64,000 nt of DNA, taken from contig JARGSG010000189.1 of assembly GCA_030374805.1 (NCBI GenBank), forward strand, positions 124,001-188,000, read 5' to 3'. A program made the translations under genes and the position numbers. The notes below the pieces were generated by a model. That model saw nothing but the letters and a program-made list of their open reading frames with translations, did not search any database and had not been told where the DNA came from. The stretch comes from Gracilaria gracilis. Taxonomy: Eukaryota; Rhodophyta; Florideophyceae; Gracilariales; Gracilariaceae. Of the stretch, positions 22,408 to 33,398 are shown piece after piece; the stretch's first letter is position 1; each line of letters begins with the position of its first letter.

Positions 22408-23273
22408 CCATACGACTTCAGACTACGTAGATTAAATCTATGTTGAAAGTTTTGGAGCCACAAGTAACTCAGTGTTATTGTGATCCTATCTTTGGCGGAA
22501 AGCCATGCATTTATTTAGTTTATAAGCCTACGTCCGGCTTCAATAACTAAAGGCACATTAACTGCTTTTCGTGCTGCAAATGGGGTTGTGACCCAGTCAT
22601 GCAATGCCCTCTCAAACTCAGGAAACTGAGCCAGCCGACGACGGGCTCTATTTCTAACCTTTCCTTCGATTGGATTGTCACATATAATATGGGATATGGG
22701 TGACTGGCAAGGTTGTTTGTCAAGTGTAAAAGCTGTTTAGGCCAAACGTGTGAGCGTATCTTGGTCACACGTAATGATTTCTTCTTTTACTCTTTTAAAA
22801 TGATTCTAGTTCCTTAATTTTGATAGAGTGTAATTGTTTGGGGGTTCGAAATCGTAATTTGGATTTGAAACGAATATGCACGAGGCAGCTGTGTCCTGGA
22901 TTTCTGAACCGACGTGCTACGTCCTGCTCTACTGTTTATATAAAAAGCTGCTGATTGATCTAGACTTTAGAGGTGTACAGCTGTTTTCGAAACAGTAAGG
23001 TATTCTTTGTGTTAATAAAAAGGTTAGTATTGATATTGAGCATCTACAAAAAGGTGATTTATAGATATCTTTATACCAAGGATTTTAATGATCGAATAAA
23101 CTTTTTTCTATTAGCCACGGCGCATGAGCTCTTGGAATAGTCATCATTGACCTCTATCCTTTTAAAATAGACTCACATATCTCCAACAGTGACCCGCAGA
23201 TCGAAAACGCGTCTGAGATCCTTGTAAGGCGTATATACGTATTGCGCAACATCTTTATAACGAGGATTCACTG
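22408..23273 (-). mobile_element. pogo/Tigger-like element, fragment with DNA-binding region
   Basis: Read on the minus strand from the right end, it starts with a terminal repeat CAGTGAATCCTCG (complement of 23261-23273). This is near-identical to the repeat of the better copy at 28420-30558. Further in, the minus strand codes for the CENP-B/Tc5-type helix-turn-helix region (RRRLAQFPEFERALHDWV; then WLQNFQHRFNLRSLKSYG). It stops where the truncated gypsy LTR begins (22407), so the catalytic part is absent. The frames are interrupted, hence inactive. Confidence 0.65.
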
Positions 23274-24295
23274 CAAAACTTCTGAGGTTTCTTATCAAGT
23301 AGAAGTTTTTCAACTTATTCTTTTTAAGAACGTGGAAAATGTATTACAGTGAGCGGAGTGCCACGTGGGTCCTGATATGGTTACTAGAATAGACTAGTAG
23401 GCTGATAGAGTAGAAACTACGGTAGTTAATAGTGATATATAATTTTGCGAGGTGCACCAGATTGGTGGAACCTCAACGTGGTACACGTGAATGGCACGCC
23501 GGAGGTCGAGCCCCGCTCACCCTTTAGGTGACCGTGGCGCTCCTTCCCAGACTACGTTGTAAAGTTAAGCACATTCTGGCTAAGTCTACGACCACTTGGT
23601 TTCTACAGTCAACCTTGTGGTTTAGCTAGAACTATCTAGGCTTTACTAGCACGCTGCGCGCCGTACACCGGACCTACCTAACGGTTACGGCGTTGCCAGC
23701 TGCTATCTCGCGCCTTCAGTGGTTGGTGCTGCCACACCCCCTTTGGTATCCTCTATCCCACTTTCTAGGTTGAGCCCTCGTGCACTCCCCAGCCACGCGT
23801 CCACAAGAACTACCCCATTGATTAACGGCATCCACCGTTCTACCACAGAAAACAGTGTTCGTAATAGATACTTTCGAAGTGTCAAGGTGTCACTGAAAAC
23901 TATCATAGAAATATGATAACGCATGTTTGCATCGGTTTAGTGGTTTCTATAATGCTTGAAAACTGTTCACACATTTTTATTTCTACAAATGGTTTTTGTG
24001 CGAAATAAAATGATTGTTATTACGCGTCAAAGTTGCGGCCAGAATAAAAAAGCAAAGAGAGCTTTATTGAACCAAGATGGCATATTCGCCAAAGTTTCGG
24101 TACGCCGGTTCCTTACCGGTGTTTGTACGCAGAGGAGGAGCGCGTAGTGAGTCGTTTTAGGCATGCTGCCAGGACTTTTTCTTTACGACTTCGCGCGGGC
24201 AGCAGGTTCTCGTGCCCTAGTAGGACAACTTCGGTTCACTATCCCTAAGCGCAGAAACCTACTTGTTATGCATGACATGCAAATCGAATGTATTA
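23274..24295. other. spacer without recognisable gene
   Basis: No supportable ORF. A segment at 23452-23530 has a tRNA-like look (GGAGGTCGAGCCCCGC) but does not fold as a tRNA. The stretch 23560-23900 reads as unique AT/GC-mixed DNA. Confidence 0.5.
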
Positions 24296-24684
24296 TTAAC
24301 CCTTTCACTACCGAAAAGTATAAACCGCTATATAGAGCAGATAAAACGAGCCAATAACATGATCCCAGCCCAAGATATTTGAATGCAACAAGTCACAACA
24401 TTGCAACTCGTCACTACATCTATCTGTGTAAGTTCTGTGCAGAATTTTACTCCATCTTGCATAGGTGTGGGCATCACCTATCATCTTCAACATTCCAGTC
24501 TTGCATGGAAAGAAAACCGTGCGATCCACGGCAAAAATTCTGCCAAAAGTTTCTGGAACCTTAACGTCTCTCGGAAAAGCTCAAGTCTTCCCTTACTGTC
24601 AAAAACCGTAGCACATGCTCACATCTTTGAGGCTCTTAGCAAAAACAACAAAAGTCAAAGTTATTCAGGGAAACCAACAAAAAA

Positions 24685-25377
24685 GTGACGCAATCCCAGA
24701 CGAAGCCTTCTTTCTTTCGTTGCGGAAATACAAACTTCATACTTGTGTCGAAGAGTATAACTTCTTACACTGCCATCGCTCGTGCTACCAGCTCCTTCAT
24801 ACTGAAGATGAACGTTTCGGAGAAGCTACAGTTAGAGTCTGACGAAAGTAAGCCTCTAGAAGTCTACGACACGACAAAAACGAGTATACTCAACGTTTTG
24901 AAGGGAACTAATAACCTCAAGTGGCTTAGGAAGGACGATCTCCAAATCTCCATCAGTGCAGTTGGTACGAACATTAACGAAGTCAAAACCACTCCTGTTC
25001 CTTGTGAAAAACGAATCACATCAACGCCCCGCATGTGCGCATACAGAAGCAAAGAAATTGTGGTACAGAGCTCGAAAAGTGATTCTGACTTAGGCAATGA
25101 ACACAAAATGTGTTCCAAATGTGGTAAAAATCCATGTTTCTGGGATCAGTATGGAGTGGAGGTAGTAGAGCAGACAAATAGTGTTTCATTTACATCTCGG
25201 TCTGGTCAAGAAGCGAAAGCGCTTCGGCAAAAACACGCATGTCGAAGCTTTACCTTTCAGAGACACGGGCGCTTGGGGAAGCGCCGCAGAGTGCAAATAC
25301 CACACTGTGTTGTGGCAGCTATTAGATCCGAATGGCCTGATTCATCAGATAAGTACATGGAATACAAAAAGAAGTGA
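24685..25377 (+). CDS. piggyBac-associated Cys-containing protein, unknown function
   Basis: A 230-codon ORF, tail-to-tail with the transposase (5 bp between the two stops). The first in-frame start given may not be the true one; Met42 (KMNVSEK) is an alternative. The N-terminal half is polar and low in motifs. The C-terminal half has a Cys cluster C143-x2-C146-x4-C151 (CSKCGKNPC) followed by FWDQYG, then C186. A basic HGRLGKRRRVQIPHC segment leads to a conserved-looking AIRSEWPD helix. The arrangement suggests a small zinc-binding, DNA- or protein-binding module. Because it sits inside the piggyBac borders and is still open while the transposase is broken, I regard it as a second gene of the element, not a host gene. 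Confidence 0.5.
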   Translation: MTQSQTKPSFFRCGNTNFILVSKSITSYTAIARATSSFILKMNVSEKLQLESDESKPLEVYDTTKTSILNVLKGTNNLKWLRKDDLQISISAVGTNINEVKTTPVPCEKRITSTPRMCAYRSKEIVVQSSKSDSDLGNEHKMCSKCGKNPCFWDQYGVEVVEQTNSVSFTSRSGQEAKALRQKHACRSFTFQRHGRLGKRRRVQIPHCVVAAIRSEWPDSSDKYMEYKKK

Positions 25378-25382
25378 GGTTA

Positions 25383-27620
25383 CTACTTCACTTTGTATGG
25401 TAATTGGGCACTGCTGAGAGTACAAACAGACTTGATCTTTCTTTTTCTATGGCGACGACTCTTGCTCTGAGAAAGTGCCAATTGTATTTCTTCGTACCCT
25501 TCCAACCTGTTTTGTCGCAGGTCATTGAGATTGTGAAACATTGAAAAGCAGTTGACGTGAAACGCATAGCAACATACTGAACATGCGTATATTGACATTC
25601 GTTCTTTCCTATCGGTCACCATTGTTTTACACAGATAGCATTGTGCTTGTCGTTTACCAACCGTTTCCAAGAGAAAGTATTTCGGCTTTTCTACAACTTC
25701 TGTTCCTGTGGAAGTAGATAAAGCTTCACGCAATGCGTTGCGTTAGTATCGGAATTCGAGTAAAGGCCTTGCGAGTTGTTCGGATATCCGTCTTTTGAAT
25801 TCGTGCACGGTGCAGATGCTTTGGGCTCCTTGAGATGCCTGTAGTAGAGCGTATCCATTCAGGATTCTGGGGTCTACCAGAAATGTGAACACACTCATGG
25901 GAACACGAACCTCTTTGCGCATAATTGGATTTGTTGATCGCAGCTGATCAAAGCGGTCGACCGGATACAATTTGTTTATGAATGGGAATGGGGTGGACCG
26001 GTCCACCCCATTCATAAACAAATTGTATGCCACGATAATAGCGGGAACCTGTAGTGTAGTACGGTGCAGAGCCTCATCGTCCATCCACAGTTCCAAAGGA
26101 GCTAGCTCATGAACACAATCCACGGATTGTGGACCGGGTTCCATTGTGCGGTCAGCAGGTCTACAAGCTACATCGTTTGTGTAGATTACGACGATGTTTC
26201 TATCTTTGAAAACAACATATCCTGCATTCCTTGCAATCTGTATCAGACCATCGTCCCCCGGTCTTTTGTCGAACGCCTTTCAATGAATCCAGGCACCACG
26301 CTGCCTGTGTCTTATCAGCTCAATGGCTTCCTTTACAGCTGTACGGTTGGCGGCGTCAAAATTGTTTAGTCGCACTGTATCGAGTATGCGCATATTGTTG
26401 TCTGTCATGCTCAGTACCTGCCGACCTAGCGTGTGACGTGTATAAAATTTATCCATCACTTCTAATCGTCTTTGATTTCCATTCAAATTACCTTGACATT
26501 GATGAGTCAGCTGAAGACACCAGAGCGCAAAGCACTATTTATTTTGGTGTAGTTGGAATCTAGTTTGCAATCAAGCACCTCTCGTAGAGTTCTAAACATT
26601 GTGCTGTACGCTACAGCAGGGAGAATTACTGTACGATTTCCCGAACCATTGTACCAGAAAGTATGGATGTATGCGAATGTCCATGAGGCTACAACGTAGA
26701 AACGGATTCCGAATCGCACCGGCTTTGACCTCATGTAGGATCATGCTGCACTCCGACCTTTGCCTCGTATGATATTCTCACCCAAACTCGTTACGCCAAC
26801 TGGGACTGCCACAGATGTTGCATTTTTGAGGAAATGTCGTAGCATGGTTCGAAAGTGCCATAAAGAGTCTTCAATGGCCGTATTGTGCTTGTACCCGCAG
26901 TATAACTGCCAAGCAGGAAGGACGTTCTGAAAAAGAGTTCTGGACATTAGCTTACGAAAGCCGGTCATTCCAGTAAAAATCTGTTTCCCTCAATGATCTT
27001 GGATACTGTTCATCCTTGTAAGCGAAATGGCTACTTCAAGCCCAAGGAAAGCCTGCAGTTCCATTCTTGTAAGATTATTTTTCGTCTGCTCAATAAAACG
27101 GCATTGTCCAGGACCGGATGCACTCCATAAACGAGATATCCGTAAACAGCGAAATTCGTTTTGTTTCTTTCACACTACTTTCATTGGCCCGTTGTACTAA
27201 TTTGCGCTTCAGAATGTGTAGGCCCGAGACAGATAACCATCTTGTGCAGTATGGTATCGTTTCCAGTTTACTCATTTCATTAGGAATCACGGGAGGGATT
27301 TCGAAATTAGCAGGCTTGTAGTCATCTGGTGTTTTCATTCTTTGCCTGTTGAGCTCTTCATGAAGAAGAACCGTATTTGATGGTTTTTTATTGTCAAGAT
27401 ATGTGCCGGCATCGCTCAAGACTGCTTTGTACATTCTGGCTTTGCGTGGGCTTGGATGCACATCCATTTTTCGTCCAGCTATAGAACATTTGTTACTGCA
27501 ACTGAAGTAAGCTGAAACAAAGACTTTTTGAGATGCACTGGAGCTGCATGAACGTTGCAGATCGGAGCAGATGCATTGAGGGCGTAAATTATACCGGTTG
27601 AAACACCGTACATGAATCAA
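25383..27620 (-). pseudogene. piggyBac-like transposase, broken
   Basis: Minus-strand pieces in order: 27620-27090 (N-terminal region), 26968-26741, 26734-26507, 26486-26280, 26144-25743 and 25733-25383. Recognisable family marks are PVRFGIRFYVVASW, NGSGN and TVRLNN, then an IIVAYNLFMNGVDRS segment and a QLRSTNPI segment near the C-terminus. The C-terminal piece has a Cys-rich finger (C-x2-C ... C-x2-C, YLCK ... YACSVC) as in piggyBac proteins. Several stops and frame changes separate the pieces. Introns could explain a few but not all. A 64-bp near-palindrome is inserted between GVDRS and QLRS without breaking the frame. Confidence 0.7.
25965..26028. repeat. 64-bp near-perfect palindrome inside the transposase
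   Basis: The left arm ATACAATTTGTTTATG + AATGGG + AATGGGGTGGACC (25965-25999) is the reverse complement of the right arm (26000-26028). The only difference is a 6-bp tandem AATGGG in the left arm. There is no spacer at the centre (GGACC|GGTCC). It adds residues between GVDRS and QLRS of the transposase frame. Confidence 0.85.
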
Positions 27621-28417
27621 TATGGTCCGACGCTTAGAAATGACATACTTTCATCATTTTCATGGCGTTAGCTAACGATAATTGACCAATCATGTTGGGA
27701 ACTTTATCAGGTAAATATATCCAAGTACAAATATCTTGTTTATTGGATGGCTCTGAACGTCTTGCAGGCTTTGAGATATAGTTTATTACCAATCAGCAAC
27801 TCATGTTGCAAAAAACTAAAACATATATGTATCTGATAAAATGTTGCGAGTGAAAAGAATAAAAGTTTGCGGTGAGTGGAAAACCAAAAATTTTTTTTGA
27901 AAATGCAGAACAATGGCAAGCACGAATATTTTTTGAGGAATAAAAAATGATGCACTGAGCGGCTGAGTTCAACCGCTTTGATCAACGGCTGTAATAAACT
28001 TTAGCAAAGAACTGATGCGATGAACTGGTGCGAAGAACTAGTGCGATAAAAATTTGATGCAATAAATACTAACAGTCGGGAAACAAAAAGCTATATAACT
28101 AGTTGCTTTTTATCCAGTTCAAGCCTCATTTTGTAGGTTGTTTTAGTTACAAGTCATTGTGGGTGATTGTTTTTGAATTCATTGTGGATAGCCGTCGGAT
28201 TCAAGTTCTAGAAGCCGGTCACTGAATACAGTGCTCACTTTCACTCTGAATATCGCACGAGACACGCAGCAGAATATACAATCGGATCAGAATGTTCTGA
28301 ACGTCTCGCTCCCGTAATCGCTTTAATAAACCACCGTTTTCAACTTGATTATATTCTATGCAACGGCATCCTGGATGAACAATACTGAGATTTACCTGCA
28401 TTGGTTGTAAAAGTTAA
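27621..28417. other. AT-rich spacer
   Basis: No gene seen. It contains the 13-bp minisatellite at 28009-28047 and presumably the lost right end of the piggyBac-like element. Confidence 0.5.
28009..28047. repeat. three 13-bp tandem units
   Basis: GAACTGATGCGAT, GAACTGGTGCGAA and GAACTAGTGCGAT follow one another without gaps. A looser fourth copy (TTTGATGCAATAA) comes after. Confidence 0.75.
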
Positions 28418-28419
28418 TA

Positions 28420-30558
28420 CAGTCAATCCTCGATAGAAGCATGCGGAGAGTATATCTCCACAGTATCCTTGTAGACCGTTTATCTCTTGAAGAAGGTAGC
28501 TAACGAACAAGTAGTTGGAACACAGAACTACGTTCCAGTTCCTTCTACATTTCATCTGCAACTGTCTTGGCATCGAAAAAGGACGTCAGTTGCGTCTGAC
28601 GCATACTTTGCCTCAGCTCGCGCTTCAAGTTGTTCTGAGCTCGTCCTAAACAAGCAAAAACAACTTCACGATCAATTCCTTGCTCGCGAAGCACCCCTTT
28701 CGATACAACAAGAGAGAGTAACTTGTCATCTAACGTAAACTCTTGTAGTAAACTTTGCCCTTCCTCGACGTCCTCAATTTCATTGAAGTCTTCCTGACCA
28801 GCCTCTACAGCAGCGCCAGCCAAGCACTCAATCGTAGGTTCGAATACACAACCATCATCTTCTCCTTCTAAGTTGAGTAGTGATTCTACAGTAATACAAC
28901 CAGTCCTCAGTTGCTGCGGACAAATCAATTGGTTCAGAAACGTAGTCAAATTCTCCACAATTGTTCTCTCCGTGTCACCAATCTTAGAAGTCATCTTCAC
29001 ACCATCAATTACCTTTGTGTGCAACCAACAATTCCAAAACACAGTGTTCGGTATTTCCTTCCATATTCTTTGCACAACTGGCATAGCCTGTAGTTGGTCT
29101 ATATGGTAGACATTCTGAACGTTAGCATCAATATTGTCCAACACCTTTTTATACTGAAACTTTCTATATCTCTTCTTCAAAGAAGCAATTCTGCCAGCAT
29201 CCATGGGTTGGATCTTGGATGTGGTGTTCGGCGGCAAAAACAGTACAACAACGTTATCATGAACTGGAAGAACATCTCTGTTTCCATGACAACTTGCATT
29301 GTCTAATAGAAGTATTACCTTTCTAGTGACAGGCGACGTTCGAATATAACGAGCAAACCTATTAAGCCAATCCGTAAATATAGTAGAGTTCATCCACGCC
29401 TTTGAGTTGAAATGATAATAGAATCCCAGTTCACTTCCCGTCTTCTCCTTAAAACACCTCGGCTTCTTGGCCTTACCGATACAAAGAAAACGAAAAAGTT
29501 CAGAACTACTGGCATTCGCGCAAGCAAGGTAAGAATTTCTTGTCTTCTATTTCTTCCTTACAGGCATTCCCTTCGCCGCAATAGTGCGTTTTAGTGCCAT
29601 GCGGTAGAACAACCCAAACTTATCTGCATTTAACCCGTCATCGATTGTGTACTGCATCAAAGTTGCTCGTATATTCTCAGGATTTGCTGCAATAGTGGCG
29701 TGGTCTGCATCAACAGTTTCTCCGTAGGAGTCGAGACTGCAAAGATTGAAACGACGTTAAAAGTTTTGGAGCCAATCATTGCTTAACGTCAGGGTTATGT
29801 TCTTTGCTGGCTTAAGCGACTTATTCATTTCGTTCATAAGCCTTCGCTTTGCCTCGATTATGAGTGTTCTTGTTATTGCTCGGCGGGTGGCAAACTGGGC
29901 ATTTACCCAGTCGTGCAAAGCACCCTCAACATCTGGGAACTGGGCTTGGCGTTGTCTGGCACGGTGTAATAATTTGCCTTCGGTTCGGGAGGAGTCGATG
30001 ATGTGGAAAATTATGGGCGGGCCTGGAAGATTGGACAGTTTTAGAGATGATCTTGTTTAGTTTGCTATCGCATCTTGGTCGCAGGAATTGTTTTGTTGCT
30101 TTCTACGTTTGAATTCGTGCTGTATTTGTTGTTTCTGAAAAAGAGTAATTGTTTGTCTCTTTAGGGTGCCGAAATGTTGGCGGAAAGATGAGCCATGCGG
30201 TGGTGACAATTCTCAGTAGTTCTACATTCTAGCTGCTGCTATATGATAAGCAAAAAGAGGTTGTTAGTCGTTACGAGCAGCGTCTTCTAGATATGTAACG
30301 TGCTCCTGGAGCAGATGAGTAACGGTTCGGATGACGGATTGGAATACATATATTTATGTCGAGAATTGTGATCCTTCAAAGGATGAGGTTTTTATGGGCC
30401 ACGGCGCATTTACTACTGCCAGTCCAATCCCTATATCCGTATCCTTACAAAACGGCTTTCTACGTCTCAATAAACCACCCGCAAATAGGAAGAGCTGGAT
30501 GTATCCTTGTAGGCTGTATATCCTTATTGCGCAGCATCACTGTAGCAAGGATTGACTG
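28420..30558 (-). mobile_element. pogo/Tigger-like DNA transposon, 2.1 kb
   Basis: Terminal inverted repeats CAGTCAATCCT(C/T)G are at 28420 and, complemented, ending at 30558. Each is flanked by the TA dinucleotide (28418-28419, 30559-30560) expected of Tc1/mariner-pogo insertions. A second shared subterminal motif (TATCCTTGTAG) occurs 40-55 bp inside each end. The transposase occupies the minus strand. Confidence 0.82.
28545..30060 (-). pseudogene. Tigger/pogo-like transposase with two stops
   Basis: Read from 30060 downward. First comes a CENP-B/Tc5-type helix-turn-helix (FPDVEGALHDWV ... LSNDWLQNF), then TAA (complement of 29757-29759). The first catalytic Asp region reads LNADKFGLFYRM, where the family usually has NADETG. 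TAG (complement of 29547-29549) follows, then IGKAKKPRCFK and HFNSKAWMN. The long frame 29393-28545 has the second Asp in LLLDNASCH and the third in IQPMDAGRIASLKKRY. The C-terminus is acidic. The order and spacing fit DDE_1 transposases of the pogo/Tigger group. Two stops and the altered DE motif make it inactive. Confidence 0.8.
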
Positions 30559-30841
30559 TATTAATCGTCTTTACTTCGGCACGTGTTTCCGTGCAGCGTG
30601 TGTGGTGCACGTGTTGGACACAAATGTAATTCTACAAGTTTCTCTACTTGGATATTTTCTGGATATTTTAGTTTTCTACGCATGGTGCTCCGCATGGTCC
30701 TCGCCGGCTCCCCTGTCTACTTAAGCGCCATTACCTCTGCGGTGAGTGGCAAATACGGGGGATATGTTGCAGTAGTGGCCAGTTCATTGGTTGTTGTAGG
30801 TAGAAATGCGTTTAGAGTCTAGTTTGGAAGGTTTGATTGCC

Positions 30842-30848
30842 TATAAAA
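30842..30848 (+). promoter_or_regulatory. TATA box of gypsy 2 LTR promoter
   Basis: TATAAAA followed by GGGCCGGAGC. It is conserved in the 3' LTR near 37711. Confidence 0.65.
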
Positions 30849-31210
30849 GGGCCGGAGCGGTCGCATGTCGACCAACTCCGGCCAGACCACTTTCCCTTCC
30901 TGAACGACCCCCCACCTTCCTTCACAGGAAACTCTGTCTTGCTTCCCTCTGTCGTTTTATCCCCTCTCTTCAGCCTTTTCTTTCCTCTTTGGCCGCTTGG
31001 TCTCCCGCTTTTCACGACAGGGCCCGAAGTGCACTAACCCTTGCTTGGGTCTTTTTCGTGCTTCGACTCTGGAAGCGTTGTTCCCCACAGGTGACCTACG
31101 TTCGGGTCTGCGAGAGGGAGCTGCTGCTTCTCTGTTGTCGTTTCGTGTTAGCTTCTGCCAGCACTAGATCTATAGTTTTGGTCGTGCTGTTGTTTCTGTC
31201 TGCTAGGGGT

Positions 31211-31235
31211 TTTAGGGTTTAGGGTTTAGGGTTTA
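31211..31235 (+). repeat. telomere-type (TTTAGGG)n in gypsy 2 LTR
   Basis: Three exact TTTAGGG units plus TTTA, preceded by AGGGGTT. The 3' LTR holds the same array with one extra G (38079-38104). The motif equals the plant-type telomere unit. Confidence 0.8.
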
Positions 31236-31433
31236 ACGTCTCCGCTTTCTAGTTGCTACCTTGTGCACTTTGTGTGTTTATTACGGACTCTTGCCTACTA
31301 CCGCTACACGGCGTGTTGGGCTGGTACTCTCGAGAGCACGTTCTGTTGTGTCCCGTTCGCTTTGTGTTTGTGTCCCCCCGTCCCTGGGTTTGTCATCACC
31401 CACACCGTTTTTCATATCAAAATGGTGTTCTCA

Positions 31434-31451
31434 TGGTACTCTCGAGGAGGG
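31434..31451 (+). other. gypsy 2 primer-binding site
   Basis: TGGTACTCTCGAGGAGGG starts immediately after the LTR. The primer tRNA is not assigned. The first 13 bases also occur inside the LTR (about 31322-31334), where they form part of the palindrome CTCTCGAGAG. Confidence 0.6.
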
Positions 31452-31477
31452 AGTAACGCTATTCCTTCCTCTTGAGT

Positions 31478-33266
31478 TTCGTCTTTTGACGGTTCCAAAG
31501 TCGATATCCGCAAGTTCTTCTTCTTTTACGAGAATGTTGCCTCCCGTGGAAAGTGTGACGAAGAACATGCAATTGAATTCCTAGGATTTCTCGAAGGAGA
31601 GGCCTTTGAGTTCTACTACGAACAGTTTTCGTCCGATGGTGTCCTCAACAATGCTGCATCCGACTATGCCGCCGTGAAGCGCGCGTTTTTGGATAAATTT
31701 GGCGTCGAGGAGGAGCCTGAGGAACATATTCGTCGCGCTGCATCCGCGCGTCTGGATTATGGGGACCTTCTTGGTTCCTTGAAGAAGATGGATGCAACTT
31801 TCGAGAAAGCAGGGTTCAATTCGAAAGCCCGGTTTCGTCTCCTCCGCCGTGCCGTCATGGAGTACGCCGACCTCGCACAATTCGTTGTGTTCCGCGGCTC
31901 TCACGACTACGAGTCACTGAAGGCATTGGTGAAGGACTTTGTGGCCGGTAGGAACGTGTTGGAGTCCCACGGGGCTCTTCATGTCCTGCCGGCGCCGAAG
32001 AAGGTTATGCAGAGGCCGAAACAGAGCGATCCGTCGCCTCCTCTGCAGAACAAGGTCGATCTTCTCGCGAAGCAGCTCTCCCAGCTTACACTGATGATGA
32101 AGAAGACGCAGGCCCCACCTCAGAGAAATGACGACGATCGCGAGCGCACTTGTGCGTACTGTCGTCAACCAGGCCACTGGGCGACGCTCTGCAGTCTCAA
32201 TCCGTACCGCAATACCCGTTGTGAACGTTGCGGAAAGATGGGTCATGCAATCGCCACCTGCTGGTCTCGTGACCCCGCTTACGATCGCCGACCCCCCGTT
32301 GGAGCTCCTCGTAGTGAGTCGGCAGCCGAAGACCGTCTCAGACAGGGCAATAGTGGTGCCCAGCAGGCTGGGCAGCCAAGTCAAGTCTCCGTTGTGACTG
32401 AGGGCTATGATGCTGATGACGAGGTGGTGGCAGCCACGAAACGCACCGCCAAGGGCGTTGCTCTTCCGAAGCAGCAAAGAACCGCCGACCACATTGGAAT
32501 TCAGTCGTTGCTTAATTCGTCGCAGCCGGCTGTACGGAAGCAACTTGGCCGCTTTAGGCCAACAGGAGCCCCTAGGTCCTCTCAGAAGTCCCGGAAGCCG
32601 ACAGCGAGGAAGTCTTCGAATCGCGCTAAACTTCAAGAGCATTTTGGCAAGTACAACTTGCTGGAGGAGTTAGCCAACGCGCCAACTGGTCTCACTTTTG
32701 GTCAGCTGATTCGTAGCGATGCTGATGATGCCAAGAAGGACATTCGCCGCATCTTGTCTGGAAAGGCATCCCCGCGCCGAGTAACGTTCGCAGAGACCTC
32801 CATGAAGGGAGCACGCCTTACAGTGGTCCCAGTGAAGGTGTATGGGACCCCCGCACAGGCACTTCTAGATTCCGGGGCAATCCCCAATCTCATGTCTTCT
32901 GAGCTGGCCGAGAGGCTTTCGTTGAAGCCCAAGCCCACTGATCGTCAGATTCGCGTGGCGAACGGCGACGTCGCTCTGGTTCGCGGCACGCTCCGTGATG
33001 TTCCTGTCATTTTCGATTCTGTAAGAGTCCTGCTCGAATTTCTGGTCATCGAAAGGCCCCCATTTGACCTCATCATCGGCTTTCCCACCTTGGAACCGAT
33101 GCAAGCCTGCATCAATATCAGCACACAGGAAATGAAGATGGTATATGAGGGCTCGCCAATCCTACTCGGACTAGATTACGAGCGCGCTGGGATTGACGAG
33201 TTTGTGCCAATTTCTGGCACAGATAGTGAAGACTTTACATCAGATTCCGATGAAGAGAGGTATTAG
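31478..33266 (+). pseudogene. gag: gypsy 2 gag-protease
   Basis: The frame is open from just after TGA at about 31475 and reads as gag from DGSKVDIRKFFFFYENV onward, without a usable ATG. The start has therefore been lost by a stop or indel upstream. The retrotransposon gag/capsid region lies at about 31500-31960. Two CCHC knuckles follow near 32150-32270 (CAYCRQPGHWATLC and CERCGKMGHAIATC), then a basic linker. The aspartic protease has LLDSGAIPNL near 32865 and a later LIIGFPTLE segment. The frame ends with TAG at 33264. Gag and protease in one frame, with pol in the same phase further on, suggest that the family originally had one long polyprotein. Confidence 0.82.
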
Positions 33267-33398
33267 TTCCCCTCCGAAGGAGATAGTCTGTTCGCCTCAA
33301 GAAGAGCAAGTCGGTGACACAAGTCAAGATCCCGAGTCCCGGGCCGCGGAGTTGGTTGGTTTGCGTCAGGTTGGTGCTCGTGCTTCGCCTCCGCCACC

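Larger units (their letters stand above)
24296..27620. mobile_element. piggyBac-like element, decayed
   Basis: The left end is probably TTAA (24296-24299) followed by CCCTTTCACTACC. That is the TTAA target plus a CCCTTT-type terminal repeat typical of piggyBac families. Inside are a plus-strand ORF (24685-25377) and, convergent to it, a broken piggyBac transposase (27620 to 25383). The matching right terminal repeat was not found before the neighbouring Tigger element, so the right border given here is only the transposase limit. Confidence 0.55.
30575..31433 (+). repeat. gypsy 2 5' LTR
   Basis: 859 bp. It contains the TATA box (30842), a TTTAGGG array (31211-31235) and an internal copy of the primer-binding motif near 31322. 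The first bases are TTCGG against TGTGG in the 3' copy; the terminal TG has been lost here. Confidence 0.9.

Noticed and set aside
23452-23530. tRNA or tRNA-derived SINE (GGAGGTCGAGCCCCGC resembles a B box)
   Set aside because: No acceptor stem pairs across the right distance, no clear A box is present, and the stem around the putative T loop is poor.
28009-28047. CRISPR-like array
   Set aside because: Units are contiguous 13-mers without spacers, in a eukaryotic context.
29534-29590. Small intron (GTAAGG...CAG) removing the TAG in the Tigger transposase
   Set aside because: The flanking protein aligns with the family without a gap when the TAG is read as one codon, so a point mutation is simpler.
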